Of a stretch of DNA of 64,000 nucleotides, positions 27,235 through 36,900 are shown in pieces. The notes beneath the pieces are model-generated. The model made no database searches, had not been told where the DNA came from, and saw only the letters and a list, made by a program, of their open reading frames with translations. The stretch spans positions 46,500,001 to 46,564,000 of the forward strand of contig CM114271.1 in NCBI GenBank assembly GCA_050084515.1. Direction: 5' to 3'. Origin of the DNA: Blasia pusilla. Taxonomy: Eukaryota; Marchantiophyta; Marchantiopsida; Blasiales. Numbering within the stretch: the stretch's first letter is position 1; each line of letters opens with the position of its first letter. The position numbers were made by a program, and so were the translations under genes.

Positions 27235-27795
27235 CTGCAACCCGTCGGCTTCGGACGGGTTGCACGCTTCTGACTTACCTTCAAACGCAAACATGGTCGA
27301 AGCTGGCAACCCGTCGCTCTCCGACGAGTTGCTCGGATACCGCTCCTTCTTGCCCGAAGATGCCGGAGGCGTGCAAACTGTCTGTTCCCGACGAGTTCCG
27401 CACCTATTTGCCCAAAGACGGCGAGGCGTGCAACCCGTCGCCCTCCGACGGGTTGCGTAAGGGCCTCGCCTTGTTTCGCTTACATGAAGGAAGCGTGCAA
27501 CCTGTCGGACTCCGATGAGTTGCGCGGGAAGCCCGCGTTGTTAACCCTTGACGAGGGAAGCATGCAACCCAACAGTCTCCGACGGATTGCGCGGGTACGT
27601 CCCGTTCTTGTCCGAAGACGGCGGAGGCGCACAACATGTTGGTCTCCGATGGGTGCGCGGGTACCTCGCATTCTTGTCCGAAGATGGCGGAGGCGCTCAA
27701 CCCGTCGGTCTCCGACGGGTTGCTCGGGCACCTCGCGTTATCTTCCCAAGACGGCAGAGGCGCGCAACCTATCGGACTCTGACGGGTTGCCATTT
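27235..27795. promoter_or_regulatory. Palindrome cluster 2, in the shared divergent promoter
   Basis: Nine palindromes, starting near 27235, 27304, 27371, 27430, 27496, 27563, 27629, 27694 and 27763. Spacing is mostly 65-69 bp and the arms are increasingly degenerate. They sit between the transposase start (26958, minus) and the accessory gene start (28147, plus), the only intergenic space common to both genes. A TATAAATA at about 27882 could serve the plus-strand gene. The intervening sequences are also partly repeated (GAAGACGGCGGAGGCG-type), so this is a decayed tandem array. Confidence 0.8.
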
Positions 27796-28146
27796 TTCAC
27801 GTCCGGACTTCCATAACGGCCGGCACGTCGCCGTCGAAAGGACGACGGGACTCAACAGTCAGCCCAACGGCTAGAAAAGTATAAATAGGGCAGAAATCGC
27901 TCATTTCTGGTTTCTCATTTCACGATCTCCATTCCTCTCTCTCCCGCGCAACAGCTGATCAGATATCGAGGGGCGTTTCACACGGCGAGTCATCGCGAGT
28001 CAAAACGAGGGAATGAGAGCGAGACGGTTCGACCAAACAATCGCGAGACGATTCGAGCTACCCATCAAGGCGACTCATCTCGACATCAGCAAGGCGACTG
28101 ATCAAGCGATTCATCGTGGACATAGGTGGAGGAATTTCCGGGAAAA

Positions 28147-30992
28147 ATGACGAGGGAAAAATCTCTAGCAAACAAGTCTGGGAGCTTCACTCCGAAGTCC
28201 ATTAGGACTCCTGCGTCAGCATCTCCAGGGCCTCGTTCGGCAAATGAAATTAGGCAGCAGGAAATCGAGGAGCGGGAAAGGGAAGCGGAGATGCACAACC
28301 AAGAGCTTCTTGCGAGACGTGTTCAAGAGGCGCTTGATAGACAGAACGCAGAGGCTGAGACGTCGCAGGCCTTGAAGAAAAGGATCGCCGACGAAAAGAG
28401 AGAAAAGAAGCGTCTGGACGCGTGGGTGAGGAGAGCAGAATTGGCTAAAGCGAGGAGGGAAAAAGCGATAGCCATTGATGACAGCCCTGCCCGTCCAACC
28501 GAAAGTGTTGAGATGCGGGAAATGTCCCCGATGAAGTCCGGGGACACAATCAACATAGCGGAAACGCCAGAAGTTCAAATCACGGACGATGAGATCATGA
28601 GGACCGCCAGCATGGAGATGGGGACATTGCCGAAGAAGCCGGAGAGCGGTCATTCTCATCTCCAAGCCCGGCGGAAGACATCGACCTCTATCGGATCGAC
28701 GAGTTCCCAGTCGATTTTCCAGCTGCTATCTTAGACAAGTTGGTTGGTCAAGAAACCGACCCAATTTTCGAGCGGGTAAGAGAGGATCTGGGTTTTTTGA
28801 ATTATGTGAATTGCAATTCATTGGGAATTCAGTGTAGCTTATTGATCTTGTCCTGGTTCTGACAGGTGGTAAAGCAGATGGCACTGATGGAGGGCCATAA
28901 CGCCCCGAGGATTCCACTATGCCGATTGCGGAAAATGGAATACGTCCGCAAAATTCAGTCCGACGAGGACATCGCGAAGCTTAAACAATCGGCGGCGACA
29001 ACATCCTACGTCGACAACTTTCCTCCCTTCTATGTTCAGCCTTACGTTGAGCATGGAACCCAAGCCTTGGTTACGGAGGAGGACTTGGATAAGCTCGACA
29101 CATTCTGGAGGATGAGAGACCAGGATTTCAGAAGGCAAGTAGAGGGCACGGAATTCAGCTAGATGAGGAATCTGTATTTCTTCATCTGGGATGGAAATCA
29201 CAGGTTTATGGCGTGGACCAAGTTTGCAGAGGAGCGGCCCAACTCCTTGGAGGCACATTTTTGCGTGAAGGCAGTGGTCCTTCATCCATTCCCTCATCAC
29301 ATGGCGACGGTGGAGATGGCAATGCATGCCATGAACACGTAAGTATCTTCTTGCTGCAAACCATCGGACTCCGGCAAGTTGTTTGGGTCGGCAATCGTTG
29401 TTGGGATGCTTTTGTTAAACGCAACTCGTCGGACTCACGGCGAGTTGATTGATTGATGAATGGGTTAGGTTATTGTTTGCCGAAAGCAACTCGTCGGACT
29501 CCGACGAGTTGCTCGACTCGACGCCTTTTCAAGATGTTTTTTGAAGAATGCAAGTCGTTGGACTCCGACGAGTTGTTCGACTGACCACAGGTTTAATAAG
29601 TTTTTGCCCCAAAGCAACCCGTCGGAGTCCGACGGGTTGCTTGACTCGCCGCCTTTTCAGGATGTTTTTTGAAGAAAGCAACTCGTCGGACTCCGACGAG
29701 TTGTTCGACTGACCGCAGGTTTAGTATGTTTTTGGCCCAAAGAAACCCGTCGGAGTCCGACGGGTTGTTTGACTCGAAACTGTTTTTGGCCGAAATCAAC
29801 TCGTCGGAGTCCGACGGGTTGCATTCGGAAGTTGGTTTGGCAAATTTTGCATCAAATTGCAAGTTTCCATTCAATTGCGCAACTTTTCGGACTCCGACGG
29901 GTTGCTATGTTCACGTTTGATACAGACTATCTAACAACCCGTCGGAGTCCGACGGGTTGCATCATTTAGCTTGTTGCTAGAATCCGACCTTGAGCTGTGA
30001 CGACCCGTCGGACTCCGACGAGTTGGAGGAACCCATGTAACTTACAAATTTTCTGACGGGTTGAGTTTGGATGTGCAGGATTGTATCGGAGGGGAATGTC
30101 ACCCACCACTCGATCCAGGACTGCGATCGGGTGAAGAAGGTGCTTACGACGCACCCGGGAGAGTACAAGGGGTTCTTGGGGGACGCCCTGGTAAATCAGA
30201 TGCTTGCAAAGGGTGCATAGATAAAAAAGAAAACTTGGGCAAATAAGTTTATTTCCCAAGATGCAGCCGTAACCATCCTTTGCTTTGGTCAAAGATACAC
30301 GCCCAAGAAGAGCGAGACCGAGCTAGAGCGGAGGGAGAAAGTATCTGGGTCTGAGCGCGCAAAATTCATCCAAGCTGCAGTATCTGCAGCCTCAAAATAC
30401 ACGGCGAGCAAGATGCAACGATACATCAGCATTCTCAACCCCGAACTTGGTCTGGAGTTTTACAAGGAGCTGAAGGCGATTATCAAGCGCCAGCGGAAAA
30501 GGGATGAAGATCCGCAAGGTCGGATTGGGGAGAAAGTGTCCCTGGATCGCGTGCATCGGTTTGCGTTGTCCGGCATGAGTGAGTTTAGGAGGATCCGACT
30601 GATGAAAATTAGTCTCGAGGGCATAGAGGCCCAGAAGAGGGCGGCACACCATCCTCCGAGTATGTCCGATCCAGTGATCTCCCACTCGCTACGCGAATGG
30701 TCGTTCTGGGACGCGTTGCGGGTTATCGGGAAGTCCCGTGCCGGACGGCCTGCAAGCGGAGCTCAAAAGATTAGAGCCCATTCCGGATGAAGCAAACCTG
30801 GAAAGTTCTGTAGATTTTGAGGTTTGGCTCGACGACATCCGAGACAAGCCAATCAAAAACCCAGGATTCAAGACAATGTTCAAGGTTTGCGTCCTCCCTC
30901 ACGCAGAGCTTGAGGAAGAAATCAAGGGGAACAAACGGGATCAAGCAAAGAAGAAGCGAGATCTACAGGAGCAGACGGCGGATTCAGTTTGA
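28147..30992 (+). pseudogene. MULE accessory gene, 5' half: coiled coil and ParB/Srx-like domain
   Basis: Starts at ATG 28147. The first exon has a Glu/Arg/Lys-rich coiled coil, then an acidic stretch that needs a one-base shift at a G run near 28620. It ends at a GT donor (28776). Exon 2 (28866-29338) reads RIPLCRLRKMEYVRKI, an L-K-x-S helix, PPFYVQPYVEHG, then LYFFIWDGNHRFMAW and VKAVVLHP. This is the order of a ParB/sulfiredoxin-type fold with DGNHR (29190-29204) as its signature. A TAG at 29160 interrupts it. After an intron full of palindromes, exon 3 starts at 30079 in phase (IVSEGNVTHHSIQDCDRVKK), with a TAG at 30218 and a frameshift near 30735. The function of exon 3 is unknown. The exon logic is solid; the ParB call is by motif and is moderate. 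Confidence 0.55.
29356..30060. repeat. Palindrome cluster 3, in an intron of the accessory gene
   Basis: About eleven palindromes at 29356, 29420, 29484, 29549, 29613, 29678, 29742, 29796, 29878, 29934 and 29999, with a half-site near 30052. Spacing is 64-65 bp over the first part. This is the best-preserved cluster. Two arm versions occur, CAACCCGTCGGA and CAACTCGTCGGA, usually with the matching complement on the other arm. Most centres read GGACTCC or GGAGTCC. The flanks fall into two alternating types (GACGCCTTTTCA-type and GACCACAGGTTTA-type), so the array grew partly as a dimer. It lies in the intron 29339-30078. Confidence 0.95.
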
Positions 30993-33110
30993 GTAAAAGT
31001 CGCCAACGGATGGTCTTGGTACCTGCGTCCAAGTGTAAGAATGCAGTACTGGGAAAATTACCGGCAGCCTTGAAATTGTGGGCTTTGCCACCTGATGGAG
31101 AGACATTCTCCATGTACGACATGGAGATGGGGCAGCACATGTCCGATTGGGAGGTGGAGAATTTCCCCATTTGGCTTGACTTCAACGACCCTGAAGACAT
31201 CACCGATAAGGATTTACCATTGCTTCATGATGCAGCGGCCTCAGGACAAGACAACATCCCCAATTTTGTGCAGCTTGAAGACTTCTTCGGAGGAGATGCG
31301 GAAGAGCAAGCCCACGAGACAGCTGAGTTGGCTTCCAAGGTTCGCACAGCCAAAGACAAATCCACAGCGGGTCTCAAAGGCAAGGCGAGGGGAGGGAAAA
31401 ATTCTGAGGCCGAGTCTTCCCAAAGAGAGGCTGGAGATTCTAGGCCAGAGGCGGAATCTTCCGGGCGAGCGGGGAGTGAGGGTCGGAACAGGTCCTCGGC
31501 GAAAAAAACCCTACCAGAGTCTGAGGTCATAGAGACCCCGACAAGCCGTCCGCAGACTCGGGAGAAGCGGAAGCGAGAGGTGCCAGGGTTGTCCCAAGGA
31601 GAATACAGTTCCATCATCCTTGGGAAGACACACACAAACAACGACCCGGACAAGCGTCCTCCTTCAGTTCACTCCTTTACTGGATGAGCTGAAAAGCTTC
31701 AGTTCTCAAGCGTCGACACCAGCCATTGATAAATTGACAACGCTCGAACGGAAGCTCCAACAAAACGGGCACGCTGCCTGGACGGTGAATGGAGTGGTCG
31801 AAGAGGTTGGGGTGGATCTCTTGATCGCTGATCTGCCCTCGGGGTTGCGACTGTGGGGAGAGAATCCGTCGGACGGGGTACCTGACTGGAATGTGCCGCT
31901 CTCTTATGACCAAATTGCGCTATTGTTCTCCTTTGCAGACGCCTATCTGAGTGACAGGGGCTGCTTCTTAGTGTTGACTGGAGGGAGCGAGGACGAGCTC
32001 TTCAACCTCCAGTGCGTCAAGAGGTTGCTAAAGTGGAGGACGGCGCAATCGTGGATCATAAAAAATGAGTATCCACTCCGATCCGCGACAAGTCAGATTC
32101 GGGCAAGGCTTAATTCCTGTAGTAAAATCTCAAATATATTTTCAGATTCGGGTAAGGCTCAATGCGTGTGAAATTCAGATAGTATATCTCCGTTGTTTTT
32201 GTCCGTGAGCAACCCGTCGGAAGGCGACGAGTTGCTGGCTTAGAGCAGCCCATGCTCGGCTAAGAGCAACCCGTCGGTTTCCAACGGGTTGCATCTTTCC
32301 CAGAAACACAGGGAAAACCGTGGTGTACTTGCAACCCGCCGGAACCCGACGGGTTGCAGTTGCTTTTGGTTTTTCCCTGTGTTTAGGGTTGCTCTCAGCC
32401 GAGCATGGGCTGCTCTAGGCCAGCAACCCGTCGCCTTCCGACGGGTTGGTCAGGGAAAAAACAACCCGTCGGACTCCGACAGGTTGATCCAAAGTAAGTA
32501 ATTGAAAAAAGTTATCTAGGGTCAAGCCGAGTTCTTTGGTGACGTGTTGCATATTATGCCAAGTTGCTGACATTTTTTCCAACGTGCTTCTTTACAGATG
32601 GACCACTCCTACGTTTATTGCTTCCTTCGGCCCGAGCACAATTTCTAGGTGTTCAAGATCCAGGATCCTGTGGATCCATGCTCAGATGGGTACAACTTAG
32701 ATAGTTTGTACAATTCCCCCCCGGGAATTTACATGCAAGACGGTACCCCACTTCTTGGAGGAAGGGAAAAGTTGCTAGCCCTGATGCAAACGCTCATCGA
32801 GCTCTGCTCAAAGCCGGGTGACTTGGTGTTCGACTTAGTGGGACTTTCAGGGGCAAGTATCAAAGGCGCATGGCAGAGTGGCAGGAACATTCTTTGCCTC
32901 GAGGGAAGGCAAGAACTGTTTGACCTTTGCAAGGAGGCAAAGGCAGAATACGAAGGGCTGGTTGGGGCGTACAACTCTCCACCGAAGCCAAGAGCTCCGG
33001 TTCCAGACCCACCATTGGTAGTGACTCCATCGTCACTTCCAATGATTCCGAAAATCGGGAGGGCAAGGCCGAAAGTAATTTTGCAAGAGTTCTCGGACGA
33101 TGACGAGTGA
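30989..33110 (+). pseudogene. MULE accessory gene, 3' half: beta-class amino-methyltransferase-like domain
   Basis: A charged linker (30989-31687; basic and acidic patches, ending near SIILGKTHTNNDPDKR) continues after a one-base shift into 31660-32140: VGVDLLIADLPSGLRLWG, a helix, then GCFLVLTGGSEDEL. This resembles motif IV and following strands of DNA amino-methyltransferases, but the usual (D/N)PP(Y/F) reads DLPS (31830-31841). After an intron with palindromes, the last exon starts at 32598 (MDHSYVYCFLRP; TAG at 32646). It reads GGREKLLALMQTLIELCSKP, GDLVFDLVGLSGASIKGAW and GRNILCLEG, resembling the C-terminal motif I (FxGxG) block. Motif IV before motif I is the beta-class order. Degenerate catalytic residues suggest a binding or inactive role in this copy. 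It could be one protein with the ParB-like half. Confidence 0.5.
32208..32490. repeat. Palindrome cluster 4 with a long foldback
   Basis: Palindromes lie near 32209, 32266, 32330, 32423 and 32461. In addition, 32208-32272 and 32386-32450 are reverse complements of each other at 61 of 65 positions, with a further matched AAACACAGGGAAAA segment inside. Transcribed, this would fold into a long hairpin with smaller hairpins on it. It lies in the intron before the last exon of the accessory gene. Confidence 0.9.
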
Positions 33111-33164
33111 GTTCAAAGAACTCAAGGACCCACCTTGACTGCAGCGTTTGGAGTAGGGAGTTAT

Positions 33165-34265
33165 TTGATGATGAGGCAAAAGATTTCATAAAATAGATCA
33201 AATGTACAATTCCGAGCTTTTTTCGGATGATATAAAGGAGATGATTTTTTCGAACGATGGTGGTGCTTGTAAAAGTTTGCTGAACATTTTTTTGTCTTTT
33301 CGAATGTGATCGTTTATGTACTCCACGGACTTCTATTTTGCAACCCGTCAAATTTCTCCTGCTTGCAACTTTTCACTTTTTGACGATAGCACCTTTTTAC
33401 CACTTCCAGGCAACCTGTCGGATTCCGACAGGTTGCCTGATCGGACTCTTTCCCTGTTGGTCCAACTTAAGAGGCAGTATGGCAAGCTTCTTCCCTTGGC
33501 AGCTTCCCCTCAACTCGTAAAGGCAGGCGTAGGCTTCTTTTCTTCTCTCATACGTGTTGGATTCCTACTACCTGTGCGATTGCCATAATGGTATTACCAA
33601 GGACGGAGCACATATTGATATTGGATGGGTGTCACATTGCAGAGCGTACAAGGTATACTGCCAAGGAAGGCGGTGGGACTCAAACCAGGTTACATGGGAC
33701 CGTTATGGCGTACCTAGGGGGGGGCCAAGGCTCTCAAATTTGCCAACATTTTTTATCCCCGTCTACAATCGGCCAGAGGAGCCACTTGTATCCTAGGACA
33801 TTCCTTTTGTATTGTCACCGAGGAGAGTTATGAGTAAATTTGTAGATGACGAGGCTGAAGAAATCATAGACTAGGTCAAATGTACATTTCCGAGGTTCCT
33901 TCGGAGGTAATAAAGGTCGAGATTTTTTCAACCGACAATGGTGTTTGTAAAAGTTTGCTGGAAATTTTTTTGGGACTAGTGCATTGTGTTATTTTAGCTA
34001 CTCGGAATTACAATTTTGCAACCCATATGATTCCGACGGGTTGCAACTTTGAGCTTTTTGCCCACTGCAACTTTTTAACCATTTCGGACAAGTCGTATCG
34101 AATTTCGACAGTTGGTCGCTAAGTGATCGGACTCTTTCCTGTGAGACCAACCGACGATTGTGGCGGGCTTCTTAACTTTTGGCTCGTTCCCCTACATTCG
34201 TCAAACCAGTTGTAGGCTTCTTTTCTTGTCTAAGATGTGCAGGATTCCTACTACCTGTCGGATTG
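33165..34265. repeat. Direct duplication and scattered palindromes, 3' region of the MULE
   Basis: About 33165-33590 and 33855-34265 are diverged direct copies (shared GTCAAATGTACA-type, GTTTGTAAAAGTTTGCTG and CTTCTTTTCTTGTC-type blocks). Each includes palindromes or remnants: a well-kept one at 33410-33438 and another at 34017-34045, with decayed ones at 33338 and 34089. No coding signal. It follows the accessory gene stop. Confidence 0.65.
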
Positions 34266-34885
34266 CCATTTCGGATTCCCAACCTGTTAGATTGTCGTGG
34301 GTGCAAGGTGGAAGAAAATCACTTCTAAAAATCTTTCCTTTCTTATGGTGAGCTTTCTTACGGGTTGGGAGGGGTGCAACTTCTCGGTTTCTCAACTTTA
34401 GGATCTGAATGAAGGGACATCAGTTCCTCTTTACTCCAGACAGCTAACAATCTTTTGGTTCAATTATCCTCTCATGTGTTCACATTTCACAAAGTTGGTC
34501 TTGAGCAGACACCATTCATAACCAACAGAAAGTTGGTTATGGGGCAATTTAGGGGAGGCCATGATGCAGGCAACAATCCCTGCAAAAAGAGAGGTTGGCA
34601 TTCGGATGGTCCTTCAACAAAAATACCCATGGGCACTGCTTTTTGTAGACCGAGACAGGTAATGTTAAGAAACTTAGGCTCACATGGAGAGTGATGGAAA
34701 AATGTTTGTAGTGGTCTTATGATGTCTACTTTTTTTTCGCCCCCTGGAAAAAGGAGGTTTCTTTAGGCCCGAATGTGGACCACTACCTACTCTCTTCTAA
34801 AGATTTCATGAATTTGAAAGCAAACAAAAATTTCAAATATGTCAAAAAGTTTTGAAGAGAGGAGGCGGATTTGGCCCTTTTTTTT
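34266..34885. other. MULE right arm, no gene
   Basis: Non-coding sequence between the last repeats and the right terminal region. I see no domain and no intact palindrome. Confidence 0.5.
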
Positions 34886-34955
34886 AAAGAGAGACTCTCC
34901 TCTCTTCCTCTCTTCTTCTCCTCTCTTACTCTCTCCTGCCAGAATACCAGCCCCC
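34886..34955 (-). repeat. Right terminal inverted repeat of the MULE
   Basis: The TC-rich terminal tract is the inverted, imperfect counterpart of 22459-22505. It ends in CCAGCCCCC directly against the duplicated TCTGGCTGG. Confidence 0.6.
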
Positions 34956-34964
34956 TCTGGCTGG
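34956..34964. repeat. Right 9-bp target-site duplication of the MULE
   Basis: TCTGGCTGG, identical to 22450-22458. The gypsy frame resumes directly through it. Confidence 0.85.
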
Positions 34965-35510
34965 CCGCCACGTTGTGTGAGCGTGGAGAGGTGACTGCTT
35001 CTTGTTCAGAGGTGATTGAGGAGGTGGTGGACTTGCCCTTAGAGTCGATGCTCAGGACGTCCCCCACAGAGTCATGGCATGCGGCGGCGGTGAAGTTGGT
35101 AGATATGCCAGCTTGACCGACCATAGAGCAAGCAGTGGTGACACGTGGAGTAATGTTAGTGGATAACTGAGTTGGAGTATTTTGCTTGGTTAGTCTGACG
35201 GGGATAGTATATAACCCACAACACGTCCTACTTGATTCGGGAGCGCAGCCCTTGATGTTAGGGAAGCCGACGTATTTAGCGTTGGGGTTACGGAAGGCCG
35301 ATATTGAGCCTTGTCCCTTCCAGATACAGACCTCAATTGGGGCGTGTCACCCACGGAGTATATGAATCGATAGGAGATAGTTGTCAAAGTCCAGCCAGAG
35401 CATGCGACGGATAGTGCTATGGTGCGCACATGTGCGATTACGACACCAGCTGAGTCGTACGATGTGTTGGTGGGGAGAACAGTGTTATATCTCCTAGGAT
35501 TCATCGTGGA
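34965..35510 (+). pseudogene. gypsy aspartic protease region
   Basis: Continues the retroelement frame after the MULE. A segment conserved in the antisense copy (GEVTASCSEVIEEVVDLP, then ESWH and VKLVDMP) leads to SLTGIVYNPQHVLLDSGAQP, whose LLDSGA is the active-site motif of a retroviral-type aspartic protease. LMLGKPTYLALGLRKADIEP follows. Stops appear from about 35360 on, and the flap and second half are broken. In the element the protease would release the downstream methyltransferase, RT and integrase domains. Confidence 0.75.
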
Positions 35511-35822
35511 CTTCTGGGAGGAGACCGTTGCTTATCGGCCACGGTGGCGGTCAGGTGATGGCCAGATGAGTCACTTACCCTTGCAGTTTTGAGACAAGGT
35601 GATCGATCACAAGACGAGTTTGTGATCACATTGGCAGCTTTCACAGGTAGTGTTAGTTGGCTAGGAGAGTTGTGAGAGGGGAACGCACATGCAGAGGATG
35701 TCCCAGTAGCTGATAGTCCCACGGAGAGACAGGCCATGGCGGCTGTCTCTTCCCATGATGGTGAGACCTCTTCACCATTGTGAGGTATAGCTCAAGAGTT
35801 ACAGAGCAGTGCCGATGACCTC

Positions 35823-36900
35823 GTGAGGCAGGCGTGGAGTCATGCCTTTATCCCGGAGCAGCGAGAGTCAAATGGCGATCGGGCTCATGGAGTGGAGACG
35901 TTGACCCCACTGGATACCACACCCATTGTGTGGCACAGTCTAGAGGAGGGTGTTAGGGTGTTAGATCTCTTCAAAGGGATTAGGACCGGATTGACTGCAG
36001 TATTGCAAGCGGGCATATGGGTGCATCAATACCTTTATGTGGAGAGAGATGAGACCATGCGACAAGTATCATTATGTCACGTAGCGAGATTGGTCCAGAG
36101 GTATCCTAAGTTGTTGGCGGTAACTACAGTACGGGGATATCAACATACACTACCCGTCAACATCTCTTTGGTGGGGGCGCACGATCTAGATAGAGTTGGC
36201 ACCATTCATTTGGTGATTGCTGGATGGCCATGTTAGGGTCATTCATCAGCTGGCCGAGGATTTGGATTGCAGGATCCGAGATCAGGAATGTTTTGGGAGA
36301 TGCTGCAAGTAATATGACACTTGCAGGAGAGCCAGATATGTTCTCCAACGTACATTTTGGAGAACGTGCCATTGTTGGGAGACACTCGTGCACGTGTGAT
36401 GACAAGTGTGCATTATGTGAGGTCTTGGTTGGGACATGCTGTGTTGTTAGATGCAACCCGAGTTGGATCATGCACCTATCATCCATGATTGTGATGGATG
36501 AACTTGATACCATCAAAGATACTGAGTCGAGCATACAATGGAGTCCAAAGAGCACCACATCTCACAGTGGATGCTATTTTGGGCTCAGGGCGTCGATCTC
36601 AGGTGGTGACGTGGGATGATAGACCACCGTTGGCGATGGCTATAGGGTGGGGGAGTTGAGGGCAGCCTTACCTATGTTGGTGAGCTTCCCAACATCCCAT
36701 GCCTTTCGTCAGGGAGGGCCAGGCATGATTTGGGATGAGGTGACCGGAGCATTGGAGGAGCCTACAGCGGATGAGCGTGAGCGCGCCATGGGGTTCGCTA
36801 TAGGTACTACGGCAGTGGTAGGGATGATTGAGGCATCCCGGAGATAGGTGTTGGGCAGGCGATGGACCTCAATGGTCTCACATGGATAGTCATCACCCTA
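35823..36900 (+). pseudogene. C5 cytosine DNA methyltransferase domain within the gypsy polyprotein
   Basis: Motifs of C5-DNA methyltransferases appear in the standard, non-permuted order: motif I VRVLDLFKGIRTG (about 35952-35990), an acidic residue after YLYVE, DLDRVGTIHLVIAGWPC with the catalytic Cys codon at 36231-36233 (motif IV), GHSSAGRGFGLQDPRS, YILENVP (motif VI, 36360-36368), and near the end RAMGFAIGTT and a GQAMDLNGLTW-type motif X (about 36780-36890). Right after the catalytic Cys a TAG replaces the usual Gln, and the antisense copy has PCQG there. More stops and at least one frameshift near 36845 follow. It lies between protease and RT. The un-permuted order argues against DRM origin and fits a DNMT3-like or bacterial-type source. 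Known enzymes add a methyl group to cytosine C5. Confidence 0.85.

Larger units (their letters stand above)
22459..34955. mobile_element. 12.5-kb Mutator-like element with palindrome clusters and a ParB/methyltransferase-like gene
   Basis: It is bounded by an exact 9-bp duplication and by purine-rich, imperfect terminal inverted repeats. It interrupts a gypsy frame: left of it the retroelement reads EVFWL, and right of it, after one duplication copy, LAATLCERGEVTASCSEV, matching EVFRLAAMLCEHGEVTASCS in the antisense copy at 45.0 kb. Inside are a MULE transposase on the minus strand (22.8-27.0 kb), a divergent multi-exon gene on the plus strand (28.1-33.1 kb) and about 40 palindromic repeats found only here. 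Both genes carry lesions, so this copy is probably non-autonomous. Confidence 0.85.

Noticed and set aside
27235-30060. CRISPR-like array of repeats with about 35-40-bp spacers
   Set aside because: Repeats are palindromes with diverged arms, spacers are themselves repeated, there are no cas genes, and the setting is a plant transposon.
27235-30060. Palindromes as bacterial parS sites
   Set aside because: No sequence match to parS that I know, and the ParB-like domain here has DGNHR rather than the GERR-type box of chromosome-partition ParB. Only the general idea of a dyad target is kept.
35823-36900. Host DRM or CMT methyltransferase gene fragment
   Set aside because: Motif order is not permuted as in DRM, no chromodomain or UBA is present, and the segment occurs in two retroelement copies at the same position between protease and RT.
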